A stretch of DNA of 64,000 bases from Gemmatimonadota bacterium (GCA_016719105.1 JADKAQ010000001.1:558001-622000); one strand, 5' to 3'; numbered from the stretch's first letter, positions 30,626 to 39,692 are shown. Numbers and translations: made by a program. Notes: generated from the letters alone by a model not told the origin.

Positions 30626-31873
30626 ATGACGACAAACACGCGCGCCTTCGGGCGCCTGATGGGTGCCGCCGCGATCCTCGCGAGCGTAGGCTGCACCGAA
30701 TTCCTCGCCGTCGACAACCCGAACGTCGTGGACGTCTCGGCGCTTGACCCGGTCAAGGATGCGACCACGCTCGCCATGTCGGCGCAGCAGAACTTTGCCG
30801 TGGCCCACGGCTGGTCAGTGATGTACTCCTCGTGGTTCAACGGGGAGAGCATCGTCGCCGAGACGTTCCCAACGCGGAACGAGTTCGGGCGACGCGACAC
30901 GAACGAGTCCAACGGATCGCTGGCGGGCGACGTGTGGGCGCCGATCTCGTTGGCCGCCGCGTCGACCAAGATCGTGCTCGACCTGACGCTGCCGTCGCCC
31001 ACCACGAACATCAACCTCGTGCGGGCGTCGCTGTGGCGTGGCTTCTCGCTGGTGTTCATGGCGCAGGATTTCTGCACCGGCGTCGTGGACGGCGGGCCGG
31101 AGCTCACCACGGCCAACATGCTTGACTCGGCGGTGGTGCACTTCACCAACGCCATCACCATCGGGACGGCCAACGGAACGGCTGAAGCGGTGGCGCTCGC
31201 CAATGCCGCCAAGGTCGGGCGTGCACGTGCGCACCTCCAGGCCGGTCGTGGTGCGCAGGCGGCGGCCGATGCCGCCAGCGTCCCGGCGGGCTTCACCTTC
31301 ACGCTGCCGATGGTCGACAACCTCGCGCAGCGGACCCGCCTCGGAAATCGCTTCTGGCAGTTCACGTCCGATCGTGGCTCGATCGGCGTCTCGGACGCGT
31401 TCCGCGTGCGCCCGGACTCGCGCGTGCAGTACAAGACGCCGACCGAGCACACCCTGGCGCCGCAGGATGCCTCGACCGGGGCGTTCTTCATTCAGGACAA
31501 GTACCCGGCGTTCAACAGCCCTGTGCGTATCGCGTCCAAGCTCGAGGCCGATTATATCGCGGCCGAAGTGGCGGGAACCAGCGCACAGCTGGCGCTCATC
31601 GCGGCTCGTCGCACGGCGGGTGGTGTCGGGGCCTACACCGGCGCGACCGACGCCGCCTCAGTGCTGAAGGAGCTCCTGTGGCAGAAGTCGCTCGACTTCT
31701 ACCTCGAGGGGCAGCGCCAGGGTGACTGGCGCCGTCAGCCGGCGGCCATGACCGGAATTCCGGTCCCCGGCGCCGCGTACTTCAAGCCGGGCTTCCCGGC
31801 TATCGGCAACAAGACGTGTTACCCGCTCCCGATCACGGAGCGCGACAACAACCCCAACCTCAAGGGGAAGTAG
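30626..31873 (+). CDS. SusD/RagB-like surface lipoprotein
   Basis: Partner lipoprotein of the upstream SusC-like barrel, capping it and capturing substrate. The N-terminal lipobox ends at C23 (ILASVGC), followed by FLAVDNPNVVD, a typical mature start of this family. Helical repeat pattern follows (TPR-like, about 60-240), then the conserved-looking KELLWQKSLDFYLEGQRQGD near 350-369, as in SusD proteins (RELALEG...RWYDLRR equivalent). At 415 residues it is on the short side. It starts 12 bases after susC. No glycosidase lies next to the pair, so substrate is open. Confidence 0.83.
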   Translation: MTTNTRAFGRLMGAAAILASVGCTEFLAVDNPNVVDVSALDPVKDATTLAMSAQQNFAVAHGWSVMYSSWFNGESIVAETFPTRNEFGRRDTNESNGSLAGDVWAPISLAAASTKIVLDLTLPSPTTNINLVRASLWRGFSLVFMAQDFCTGVVDGGPELTTANMLDSAVVHFTNAITIGTANGTAEAVALANAAKVGRARAHLQAGRGAQAAADAASVPAGFTFTLPMVDNLAQRTRLGNRFWQFTSDRGSIGVSDAFRVRPDSRVQYKTPTEHTLAPQDASTGAFFIQDKYPAFNSPVRIASKLEADYIAAEVAGTSAQLALIAARRTAGGVGAYTGATDAASVLKELLWQKSLDFYLEGQRQGDWRRQPAAMTGIPVPGAAYFKPGFPAIGNKTCYPLPITERDNNPNLKGK

Positions 31874-31924
31874 GCTTCCCGAGAGGTCCCGTCCCGATGG
31901 GGCGGGGCACGGGGTGAAGACGGG

Positions 31925-31956
31925 CGCGCCGTCGGATCCGAGGATCCGGCGGCGCG
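31925..31956 (+). terminator. Terminator hairpin after susD
   Basis: A 15-base arm (31925-31939) pairs with 31942-31956 with one G-T wobble and a tight loop, followed by TTCC. The 345 bases between susD and rplM hold this hairpin and the rplM promoter; no gene is supported between them. Confidence 0.65.
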
Positions 31957-32105
31957 TTCCCGTTGTGCGGCCGCGGCGCGCGAGCGCGGGGCGTCATATC
32001 CGACTCCGGACGGTATGCGGGGAAGGGAAGCGGGCGACCGGGGGCCGTCGCGTCCGATCGGGGGGCGTTCGGCGGGCAACGTGAGGTGCCACTACGGTTT
32101 GTCCG

Positions 32106-32134
32106 TTGACATGGCGTAAGTGCCTGTCTACGTT
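32106..32134 (+). promoter_or_regulatory. Promoter of the rplM-rpsI ribosomal operon
   Basis: A perfect TTGACA at 32106-32111 is 17 bases from TACGTT at 32129-32134. The predicted leader to the rplM ATG is about 80 bases. Confidence 0.65.
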
Positions 32135-32218
32135 GCATGTCTGCCAAAAAAGCGCCTTCCGGCGCCACGTCAGGCCGTGAGTTGGCCCGTGCGTCGTACT
32201 CGTCATTCGTTTCCGATC

Positions 32219-32665
32219 ATGAAGACTTTTTCCGCGACTCCCAAGGACATCGACCGGCAGTGGTTCATCGTCGATGCCGACGGCATGGTGCTTGGGCGTC
32301 TCGCCTCCGAGATCGCGAAGATCCTTCGCGGGAAGCACAAGCCGATCTACACGCCGCACATGGACACCGGTGACAACGTGATTGTCATCAACGCGTCCAA
32401 GGTGAAGGTGACGGGGCGCAAGGCCGAGCAGAAGCAGTACTTCCGTCACACCGGCTACATGGGTCACGAGAAGTACACGCCGTTCAGCAAGATGATCGCG
32501 ACCCATCCGGAGCGCGTCATCGAGAAGGCGGTGCACGGCATGCTCCCCAAGTCGGCGCTGGCGCGCCAGGTGCTGCGCCTCAAGCTCCGTGTGTACGCTG
32601 ATGCGAACCACCCGCACGTCGCGCAGAAGCCGACGGCGTTGACCTTCAACAGCAAGAGTGAGTAG
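32219..32665 (+). CDS. rplM: 50S ribosomal protein L13
   Basis: Early-assembling large-subunit protein. The start MKTFSATPKDIDRQWFIVDA and VLGRLASEIAKILRGKHKP, KVKVTGRKAEQKQYFRHTGY and AVHGMLPKSALARQVLRLK are the L13 pattern. The 148 residues match the family. ATG 32219 was chosen; the longer upstream frame is not L13-like. It is followed by rpsI after two bases, the near-universal L13-S9 pair. Confidence 0.96.
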   Translation: MKTFSATPKDIDRQWFIVDADGMVLGRLASEIAKILRGKHKPIYTPHMDTGDNVIVINASKVKVTGRKAEQKQYFRHTGYMGHEKYTPFSKMIATHPERVIEKAVHGMLPKSALARQVLRLKLRVYADANHPHVAQKPTALTFNSKSE

Positions 32666-32667
32666 GG

Positions 32668-33063
32668 ATGGCTGAGAACGCGCAGATTCACGCCGTCGGC
32701 CGCCGCAAGGAAGCGGTCTGCCGTGTGTACGTGAAGCCCGGCTCGGGCAAGTGGGACATCAACGGTCGCACGTTAGGCGACTACTTCCCGCGTCCGACGC
32801 TGGTGTCGTCCATCCAGCAGCCGTTCACGGCGACCGACATGCTCGGCCGCTTTGACGTCAAGGCGCACGTGGAAGGTGGTGGTCAGACGGGACAGGCCGG
32901 GGCGCTCCGCCTCGCCGTGGCCCGCGCGCTCGTCGAAATGGACGAGTCGCACCGCCGCAAGCTCCGTGACCTGGGCCTGCTCACGCGCGATGCCCGCGCG
33001 GTCGAGCGCAAGAAGCCGGGTCGCCCTGGCGCCCGCAAGCGCTTCCAGTTCTCCAAGCGCTAG
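32668..33063 (+). CDS. rpsI: 30S ribosomal protein S9
   Basis: Small-subunit protein whose C-terminal tail reaches the P-site tRNA. HAVGRRKEAVCRVYVKPGSG at the N-terminus, GGGQTGQAGALRLAVARAL in the middle and the basic tail RPGARKRFQFSKR are diagnostic. The length of 131 is normal. Confidence 0.96.
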   Translation: MAENAQIHAVGRRKEAVCRVYVKPGSGKWDINGRTLGDYFPRPTLVSSIQQPFTATDMLGRFDVKAHVEGGGQTGQAGALRLAVARALVEMDESHRRKLRDLGLLTRDARAVERKKPGRPGARKRFQFSKR

Positions 33064-33070
33064 TCGTACC

Positions 33071-33101
33071 CGCTGGGAGGCGGCACGACCGTCTCCCAGC
33101 G
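33071..33101 (+). terminator. Hairpin between rpsI and rpsB
   Basis: CGCTGGGAG at 33071-33079 pairs perfectly with CTCCCAGCG at 33093-33101. It lies just after the rpsI stop, within 144 bases separating rpsI from rpsB, and may be a terminator or attenuator. There is no clear T tract. Confidence 0.5.
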
Positions 33102-33207
33102 TCCCACATCGCACTTCTTCTGAGCTCCCGCGGGTGCCGGCCTTGCCGGTCGTAGGGAGTGGCGACGAAGAAGGTCGAACAACCCAAACGCTTCGCAACG
33201 GCAACAC

Positions 33208-34137
33208 ATGTCCTCCCCGACCCTCGAACAGCTGCTTGAAGCCGGCGTCCACTTCGGCCACCAGACCCGTCGGTGGAACCCGAAGATGCGCCGGTTCATC
33301 TTTGCCGAGCGCAACGGCATCCACATCATCGACCTGCAGAAGACCCTTCGGCAGATCGAACTCGCGCAGAAGCTCGTGCGTGATGTGATCCTTCGCGGCG
33401 ACAACGTCCTCTTCGTCTGCACCAAGCGCCAGCTCTCCGCCATCGTCAAGGGCGAGGCCGAACGTTGCGGCGCGATGCACGTCACCGAGCGCTGGCTCGG
33501 CGGCCTCCTGACCAACTTCCAGACGGTCAAGAAGCAGACGCGTCGACTCAAGGAGCTCGAGGCAGGGTCCGAGGCCGGCGGCGACTTCGAGAACTATACC
33601 AAGAAGGAACAGCTCCTCCTCACGCGTCAGCGCGACAAGCTCTCGAAGAACCTGTCGGGCATCAAGAACATGGCGCGCGTCCCGGGGCTCATCTTCATCG
33701 TCGACTCCAAGAAGGAGCGCATCGCGGTCTCCGAAGCCAACAAGCTCGGGATCCCGATGGTCGCCATCTGCGATACCAACTCCGATCCCGACCAGATCAC
33801 GGTCCCGATCGCCGGCAATGACGACGCCATTCGTTCGGTCGAGCTGATCACGCGCATGATCGCCGAGACGATCGCCGAAGCGCGTCGTGAAGCCCCGGTT
33901 CGCTCGCAGGAAGAGGACGCCGAGGAGAGCACCTACAGTTCCGATCGCGGTCTCGAGCCGGCCGCCGCGCCGGGAAGCGAGGAGGAGCGCCGCCGCCGCC
34001 GCCGTCCGCGGCGCCGTCGCGCCAAGCCCGAAGCGATCGCCGCCCGCCTCAAGACCGGCGAAGCCGGCGCTGAGGGTGGTGACGCCGGAGAGGCCGCAGA
34101 TGCCGGCGAGGCTGGCGGAGACGACGCGGCAGAGTAG
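33208..34137 (+). CDS. rpsB: 30S ribosomal protein S2 with extended C-terminal tail
   Basis: Small-subunit protein. The core is clear: LLEAGVHFGHQTRRWNPKM at the N-terminus, IFAERNGIHIIDLQKTL, ERWLGGLLTNFQTVKKQ, LFIFIVDSKKE-like region near 160 and GIPMVAICDTNSDPD near 185. The usual protein ends near residue 235; this one continues to 309. The extra tail has an acidic stretch, then ERRRRRRRPRRRRAK near 255-270, then an Ala/Gly/Glu-rich end. Promoter-distal neighbour is tsf, the normal partner. Confidence 0.95.
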   Translation: MSSPTLEQLLEAGVHFGHQTRRWNPKMRRFIFAERNGIHIIDLQKTLRQIELAQKLVRDVILRGDNVLFVCTKRQLSAIVKGEAERCGAMHVTERWLGGLLTNFQTVKKQTRRLKELEAGSEAGGDFENYTKKEQLLLTRQRDKLSKNLSGIKNMARVPGLIFIVDSKKERIAVSEANKLGIPMVAICDTNSDPDQITVPIAGNDDAIRSVELITRMIAETIAEARREAPVRSQEEDAEESTYSSDRGLEPAAAPGSEEERRRRRRPRRRRAKPEAIAARLKTGEAGAEGGDAGEAADAGEAGGDDAAE

Positions 34138-34231
34138 CGAATCCAAACGGTTCGGGGGCCCCTGCCGGCGCACCTGAACCGACCGGGTGCGAGTCGACTC
34201 GACTCGCCCATCCCCACGCAGCATTGACCAG

Positions 34232-34257
34232 CGCCGCCGGCACCCCAGCCGGCGGCG
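34232..34257 (+). terminator. Attenuator-like hairpin between rpsB and tsf
   Basis: A 10-base-pair stem (34232-34241 with 34248-34257, CGCCGCCGGC against GCCGGCGGCG) with a 6-base loop is followed by TTC and lies 36 bases before tsf. An attenuator at this place is known from E. coli; here that role is inference. Confidence 0.55.
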
Positions 34258-34293
34258 TTCTCACGATCCGATGGAATCGGGAAGGACACGACC

Positions 34294-35190
34294 ATGAGCA
34301 TGCCGATCACGGCGAAGGACATCGCCGAACTCCGCAGCCGCACCGGCGCGGGCATGATGGACTGCAAGAAGGCGCTCGAAGAGGCCCAGGGTGACATGGA
34401 CAAGGCGATCGCCATCCTCCGCACCAAGGGGATCGCCAAGGCCGAGAAGCGCGCCGGGCGCGCCGCCTCCGAAGGGCGCATCGTCGCCGTCACCGCCGCC
34501 GATGGCACGAGTGTCGCCCTCGTCGAGGTCAACTCCGAGACCGACTTCGTCTCCCGCAACGACGAGTTTGGGGCGCTGGCCCAGCAGCTCGCCGTGCAGG
34601 TGCACCAGGACGAGTCGCTCGACGAGGCCGTGCACGTGGCTGGCGAAGGGAAGCTGCTCGCGCAGCCGTTCCACGCCGACACGAGCAAGACGGTCGAGGA
34701 AGCGGTCAAGGCGGCCTCCGCCAAGACCGGCGAGAACGTCGTGCTCCGCCGCTACGCGCGCTTCAAGACGGAAGGAGCGTTAGGCACGTACGTGCACTTC
34801 AACCACAAGGTGGCCTCGCTCGTCGAGATCACCGGCGCCAGCGGCGCGGAGGTTGAGGCACTCGCGCGCGAGATCGCCGAACACGTGACCGCGGGTGTCC
34901 CGCGCGTTCCCGTCGCCGCCAGCCGCGAGGACGTCCCCGCGGCCTTCGTCGCCAGCGAGCGCGCCATCTTCGAGGCGCAGGCCAAGGAGAGCGGCAAGCC
35001 CGAGGCGATCGTGCAGAAGATGGTGGACGGCCGTGTGGCCAAGCTCTACGGGGAGATCGTCCTCGTCGAGCAGCCGTGGGTTCGCGACGACTCCAAGACG
35101 ATCCAGCAGCGGGTCGACGAAGTCGCCAAGAGCGTCGGGGCCAAGCTCACGGTCCGTCGCTTCGTCCGCTTCCAGATGGGTGAGGAGTAA
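34294..35190 (+). CDS. tsf: Elongation factor Ts
   Basis: Nucleotide exchange factor for EF-Tu. The N-terminal UBA-like region has IAELRSRTGAGMMDCKKALE, then the TDFVSRNDEF block near 85 and dimer-type subdomains following; the second core region repeats to the C-terminus. 298 residues is the common length. GGAAGG-like purines precede the ATG at 34294. Confidence 0.95.
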   Translation: MSMPITAKDIAELRSRTGAGMMDCKKALEEAQGDMDKAIAILRTKGIAKAEKRAGRAASEGRIVAVTAADGTSVALVEVNSETDFVSRNDEFGALAQQLAVQVHQDESLDEAVHVAGEGKLLAQPFHADTSKTVEEAVKAASAKTGENVVLRRYARFKTEGALGTYVHFNHKVASLVEITGASGAEVEALAREIAEHVTAGVPRVPVAASREDVPAAFVASERAIFEAQAKESGKPEAIVQKMVDGRVAKLYGEIVLVEQPWVRDDSKTIQQRVDEVAKSVGAKLTVRRFVRFQMGEE

Positions 35191-35196
35191 TCGCCG

Positions 35197-35916
35197 GTGA
35201 CTGAGACCCGTTCTCCCTATCGCCGTATCCTGCTCAAGCTCTCCGGCGAGGCCCTCGCCGGAGACAAGGGATCCGGCTTCGACTTCGTCCGCGTCAACCA
35301 GTTCGCCGACGAGATCAAGGGAGTGGTCGAGACCGGTGTGGGGGTGGGTCTCGTCATTGGTGGCGGCAACATGGTGCGCGGCACGCAGCTCGCCGCGCTC
35401 GGCATGGATCGGGTGGCCGCCGACTACATGGGGATGCTCGGCACCGTCATCAACGCGCTGGCGCTGCAGGACGTCCTGGAGAAGAAGGGGCTCGACACGC
35501 GCGTGATGACGGCCATCCGCATGGAAGAACTCGCGGAGCCGTATATCCGTCGTCGCGCGCTGCGGCACCTCGAGAACGGGCGCATCGTCATCTTTGCCGC
35601 CGGCACGGGCAATCCCTACTTTAGCACCGATACCGCAGCAGCACTGCGGGCAATCCAGATCAAGGCCGAAGTCATCATCAAGGCGACGAGCGTCGATGGT
35701 GTGTATTCGGCCGATCCCAAGAAGGATCCCAGCGCCAAGCGCTACGAGCAGATCTCTTACCGCGACGTGATGCTCGAGGAACTGGGAGTGATGGACCAGA
35801 CGGCCGTGACGCTCTGCAAGGAGAACAAGCTGCCGCTCATTGTCCTCAACATTCACGAGCAAGGCGCCGTCGCGCGCGCGGTGCGCGGCGAGCGCGTGGG
35901 GACCATCGTCAAATGA
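35197..35916 (+). CDS. pyrH: Uridylate kinase
   Basis: Phosphorylates UMP to UDP; hexameric amino-acid-kinase fold. RILLKLSGEALAG near residue 10, LVIGGGNMVRG near 52, GTGNPYFSTDTAAALRA near 140 and KATSVDGVYSADPKKDP near 167 are diagnostic. The length of 239 is normal. The GTG at 35197 follows tsf by six bases; the stop overlaps frr. Confidence 0.95.
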   Translation: MTETRSPYRRILLKLSGEALAGDKGSGFDFVRVNQFADEIKGVVETGVGVGLVIGGGNMVRGTQLAALGMDRVAADYMGMLGTVINALALQDVLEKKGLDTRVMTAIRMEELAEPYIRRRALRHLENGRIVIFAAGTGNPYFSTDTAAALRAIQIKAEVIIKATSVDGVYSADPKKDPSAKRYEQISYRDVMLEELGVMDQTAVTLCKENKLPLIVLNIHEQGAVARAVRGERVGTIVK

Positions 35917-36467
35917 GCACGATCCAGAACATCCTGAAGGACTCGCGCGCGCACATGGAAAAGGCGCTCGAAGCGGCCAAGCACGAATTCACCACGGTGC
36001 GTTCGGGCAAGGCCAATCCGACCATGCTCGACACGGTGCGCGTGGAGATGTACGGCTCGCACATGACGATGAACCAGGTCGCCAACGTGTCGAGCCCGGA
36101 GCCGCGACTCCTCGTCGTGACCCCGTTCGACAAGGGGCAGATCAAGGCGGTCGAGAAGGCGATTCGCGAGTCGGATCTCGGCCTCGATCCGGCCATCCAG
36201 GGGGCGATCATCCGCATCCCGCTCCCCGCGATGAACGAGCAGCGTCGCAAGGACCTGGTCAAGGTCGTGCACAAGCTCGCCGAGGAAGTGCGCGTCGGCA
36301 TTCGTCACTGGCGCACCGATGCGCGCGATCGCTTCAAGAAGCTCGATGGCGTGTCGGAGGACGACGTGAAGCATGCGGAGAAGGACCTGCAGAAGCTGCA
36401 CGACGACTTCATCGCCAAGGTCGACGGCCTGGTGAAGGCGAAGGAAGCCGAGATCATGGAAGTGTGA
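35913..36467 (+). CDS. frr: Ribosome recycling factor
   Basis: Splits post-termination ribosomes with EF-G. The protein of 184 residues has TVRSGKANPTMLDTVRVEMY, PLNQ-like GSHMTMNQVANVSSPEPR, IPLPAMNEQRRKDLVKVVHK and a long C-terminal helix, all typical. ATG 35913 overlaps the pyrH stop. The next gene is cdsA rather than uppS. Confidence 0.96.
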   Translation: MSTIQNILKDSRAHMEKALEAAKHEFTTVRSGKANPTMLDTVRVEMYGSHMTMNQVANVSSPEPRLLVVTPFDKGQIKAVEKAIRESDLGLDPAIQGAIIRIPLPAMNEQRRKDLVKVVHKLAEEVRVGIRHWRTDARDRFKKLDGVSEDDVKHAEKDLQKLHDDFIAKVDGLVKAKEAEIMEV

Positions 36468-36503
36468 TCGTCCGAGCGCGCGGCCTTCCCCGAGGCACCC
36501 GGC

Positions 36504-37360
36504 ATGGGTGAACTCGCGCGCCGCGTCCTCGTGGCGCTCATTGCGGCCCCGTGGCCATCGGGATGGTCTGGCTGGGGGAACTCCCCTTTGCGGCCTTTCT
36601 CGGAGTGGCCGGGGGGATCGGGGCGTGGGAGCTGTACCGCATGGCGCGACAGGGCGGCGTCGACGCGCTCGACGCGTTAGGCATCCCGCTCGCGGCCGCG
36701 TTGCCGCTCCTCGCACACGCCGATCGTCTCCAGGTGCTTCGCAGCCCGGCGGCGATCGGCGGCGTCGTCTTCGTGGCGCTGCTCGGCGCCTCCATCTGGG
36801 CGCGCGGCGTGGGCGGGCGGCCCCTCGAGTCGGTCGCCGTGACCGTGTTCGGGGCCTTGTACACCGGCGGGATGCTCGCCTTCGGGTATTCGCTGCGGCA
36901 CCATCGCTTCGTGATCGGGGCGGCCGCCGGCACGGCGCTCGTGCTCTTCCCCGTGATCCTGACCTGGGCCTCCGACATCGGGGCCTACTTCGTCGGTCGC
37001 GCGTTAGGCAAGGCCAAGCTCATCCCCTCCGTCAGCCCCGGGAAGACGCGCGCAGGGGCGATCGGTGCGCTCGTGGTCACGATGGCGGTGGCCTACGCGT
37101 ACAATGCCTTTGTGCTGCGCCCCTGGTCGCAACTTGCGCTCGCCCCGTGGACCGCGATCATCTTCGGCCTGGTCATCAGCGTCGCGGCGCAGGTGGGAGA
37201 CCTCGCCGAGTCGCTCCTCAAGCGTGAGGCTGGGGTAAAGGACTCCTCGCACCTCCTGCCGGGGCATGGCGGGATCCTCGACCGACTCGATTCGCTCTTT
37301 TTCGCCCTCCCGGTGGCCTACCTGATCCTCGGTCGTCTCCTCATCGCCGCGCCGTTGTGA
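36504..37360 (+). CDS. cdsA: Phosphatidate cytidylyltransferase, frameshifted near the start
   Basis: Integral membrane enzyme making CDP-diacylglycerol from phosphatidate and CTP. The ATG at 36504 gives GELARRVLVALIAAP, the usual first helix of CdsA. The frame is then lost in the run GGCCCC at about 36547-36550. Adding one C restores APVAIGMVWLGELPF and the rest of the gene. The C-terminal signature region SDIGAYFVGRALGKAKL, SPGKTRAGAIG and KDSSHLLPGHGGILDRLDS is intact. The repaired protein is about 285 residues with roughly eight membrane segments. If not an error, translation could start at GTG 36551 and lose half a helix. Confidence 0.85.
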
Positions 37361-38496
37361 GCCGCTCCGTTCAGCGAATCGCCGTCCTCGGATCCACCGG
37401 CTCCATCGGTCGGTCGGCACTGCGCGTGATCGCGCGGCACCCCGATCGTTTCCGCGTCGTCGCGCTCACCGCCCACTCGAGCGCGCACGATCTGGCCGCG
37501 CAGGTCGAGGCGACCGCACCGGAGTACATCGGCCTGGTGCAGGATGGGGCAGGAGTGCCACCGGGATGGAGAGTAGGGCGGGAGGCGCTCGTCGAGGCGG
37601 CGTCGCACGCCCGCGTTGACACCGTGATCAATGCCATCGTCGGTGCCGCGGGCCTCGACGCGACGCTTGCAGCGCTCGAAGCCGGGAAGCGCGTTGCGCT
37701 GGCCAACAAGGAATCGCTCGTCGTGGCCGGGGCCCTCGTGGGCGCGGCGGCGGCGCGTGGCGGCGGGAGCATCGTCCCGGTCGACAGCGAACATTCGGCG
37801 ATCCTGCAGTGTCTCGCCACGCGACCGGCGCACGAGGTCAGTCGTCTGGTGATCACCGCGTCGGGCGGCCCCTTTCGCACCTGGCCGTCCGATCGATTGC
37901 GCGAGGCGACGCTGGCCGATGCCCTCAAGCACCCGACGTGGAGCATGGGGAAGAAGATCACCGTCGACAGCGCGACCCTGGCCAACAAGGCCTTGGAAGT
38001 GATCGAGGCGCACTTCCTCTTCGGCATCCCGTTCGACAGGATCGAGGTGGTGGTACACCCCCAGAGCATCGTGCACTCGATGGTCGAATTCGTCGATGGG
38101 AGCGTCGTGGCGCAACTTGGCGTACCTTCCATGGAGTTGCCGATCCTCTACGCCTTGACGCATCCGGAGCGAATCGTCGACGATGGGGTACCTCGGCTCG
38201 ATCCCGTGACGGCCTCGCCGCTCACGTTTGAGCCGGTCCGGCACGAGGACTTCCCCGCGCTCCGGCTCGGCGTCGGGGCCGGTCGGGATGGTGGGGCGGC
38301 GCCGGCGATCTTCAACGCGGCCAATGAGCAGGCGGTCGCGCTGTTCCTCGCTGGCGTCATCAGGTTCCAGGACATTTCCTCGGCCATCGAGTCGGCGCTC
38401 CGGGTCTTGCGCGGTGCGCCTGGCGGGGACAAGGAAGCGCTGCTCGCCGCCGACGCGGCCGCACGCCAACACGTGAAGGATCGCTTCGCATGCTGA
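37357..38496 (+). CDS. dxr: 1-deoxy-D-xylulose-5-phosphate reductoisomerase
   Basis: Second enzyme of the MEP pathway, the reduction and rearrangement of DXP to MEP with NADPH. LGSTGSIGRSALRVIARHP near residue 12 binds NADPH, ALANKESLVVAG near 115, VDSEHSAILQCL near 142, SGGPFR near 168, LKHPTWSMGKKITVDSATL near 190 and the metal/substrate region EVIEAHFLFG near 212 are present. The 379-residue length fits. The GTG at 37357 overlaps the cdsA stop. Confidence 0.95.
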   Translation: MSRSVQRIAVLGSTGSIGRSALRVIARHPDRFRVVALTAHSSAHDLAAQVEATAPEYIGLVQDGAGVPPGWRVGREALVEAASHARVDTVINAIVGAAGLDATLAALEAGKRVALANKESLVVAGALVGAAAARGGGSIVPVDSEHSAILQCLATRPAHEVSRLVITASGGPFRTWPSDRLREATLADALKHPTWSMGKKITVDSATLANKALEVIEAHFLFGIPFDRIEVVVHPQSIVHSMVEFVDGSVVAQLGVPSMELPILYALTHPERIVDDGVPRLDPVTASPLTFEPVRHEDFPALRLGVGAGRDGGAAPAIFNAANEQAVALFLAGVIRFQDISSAIESALRVLRGAPGGDKEALLAADAAARQHVKDRFAC

Positions 38497-39692
38497 AGTT
38501 CGTTGCGCCACTCCTGGTGTTCGGGATCGTCGTCTTCGTCCACGAACTCGGGCACTTCCTCGCGGCCAAGCTGACGGGGGTCTACGCCCCTGTCTTCGCC
38601 TTTGGCTGGGGGCCTCGCCTCTTCGGGATCAAGTGGGGAGAGACCGACTACCGCTGGTCGTGGTTTCCCATCGGCGGCTTCGTCGCCATGGCCACGAAGG
38701 ACAGCGAGGGGGGCTCTGCGATCGAGGGGAGTACGGACCTGAGCGCCCCGGGGAGTGAGCCGTCGGAAGAGGCTCCGGGGCACCAGCGCGGGCTCAATCC
38801 CATCCCATTCGATCCCAACGCCCTGCGCCCGTTCGGCCCGCATCCGGTGCCCAGCGATCGCTGGATCGAGTCGAAGGGGCTTCCGGCCAAGGTCTTCATC
38901 CTCTCGGCGGGCGTCCTGATGAACGTCGTGCTCGCCCTGGTGGTCTCGACGGGAACGATCATGAGCTTCGGGCGACCGTACGCGCCGGCGGTCATCGACT
39001 CGGTGCTTCCCGGGCGTCCGGCCATGGCTGCCGGCTTCCAAGCCGGAGACAGTATCGCCACCCTCGCCGGCGTGCCGATTCGCCGCTGGAGCGATGTGCT
39101 GGAAAAGGTGACCGCCTCCGCAGGCGAGCCGTTGACCGTGGAGGTTGTGCGCGCCACCGGCGAGCGCGCGACGCTTCAGGTGACGCCAGTTCTCTCGGAC
39201 GACGTGGATCCCGCGACCGGGGCGCCGACCAAGGTCGGGCGCATCGGCGCCGCGGCTCGCGCTTCCGGTCTGCGCGAGAAGCTCGCATTCGGTGAGGCGG
39301 TGGGCGCCGGTTGGGACGCTACCTGGGGGATGGGAGGGGCCGTCGTGAAGGTCGTGCGCGGGCTCTTCGTCGGCGACGTGTCCGTCAAGCAGCTCGGCGG
39401 GCCGATCGCCATCGCGCGGACCTCGTTTCAGGCGGCCAAGAACGGATGGGAGGACCTGCTTGGCCTGCTCGCCTTTCTCAGCATCAACGTAGCCGTCCTC
39501 AACATGCTTCCGGTCCCGCTGCTGGATGGCGGGCAGATTCTCGTACGAGTCATCGAGAGCGTGAAGGGGAGCGAGTTCAGCATGCGCACCCAGGAGATGA
39601 TCGCGCGTGTCGGCGTGCTGGCCATCGCGCTTCTGTTTGCGCTCGTGATGTTCAACGACATCAAGGGACTGGTCCAGACGTTCTTCCGATGA
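38490..39692 (+). CDS. rseP: Site-2 protease RseP-like zinc metallopeptidase
   Basis: Intramembrane protease that releases anti-sigma factors or clears signal peptides. The zinc motif HELGH is at residues 18-22 in the first membrane segment, a PDZ domain covers about 165-240, and LLDGGQIL with the second zinc ligand region is near 342. A polar insert at about 73-120 (Ser/Glu/Pro-rich) is unusual but a lumenal or cytosolic loop of this kind varies between species. Length is 400. The gene follows dxr with a 7-base overlap, the standard order. Confidence 0.92.
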   Translation: MLKFVAPLLVFGIVVFVHELGHFLAAKLTGVYAPVFAFGWGPRLFGIKWGETDYRWSWFPIGGFVAMATKDSEGGSAIEGSTDLSAPGSEPSEEAPGHQRGLNPIPFDPNALRPFGPHPVPSDRWIESKGLPAKVFILSAGVLMNVVLALVVSTGTIMSFGRPYAPAVIDSVLPGRPAMAAGFQAGDSIATLAGVPIRRWSDVLEKVTASAGEPLTVEVVRATGERATLQVTPVLSDDVDPATGAPTKVGRIGAAARASGLREKLAFGEAVGAGWDATWGMGGAVVKVVRGLFVGDVSVKQLGGPIAIARTSFQAAKNGWEDLLGLLAFLSINVAVLNMLPVPLLDGGQILVRVIESVKGSEFSMRTQEMIARVGVLAIALLFALVMFNDIKGLVQTFFR

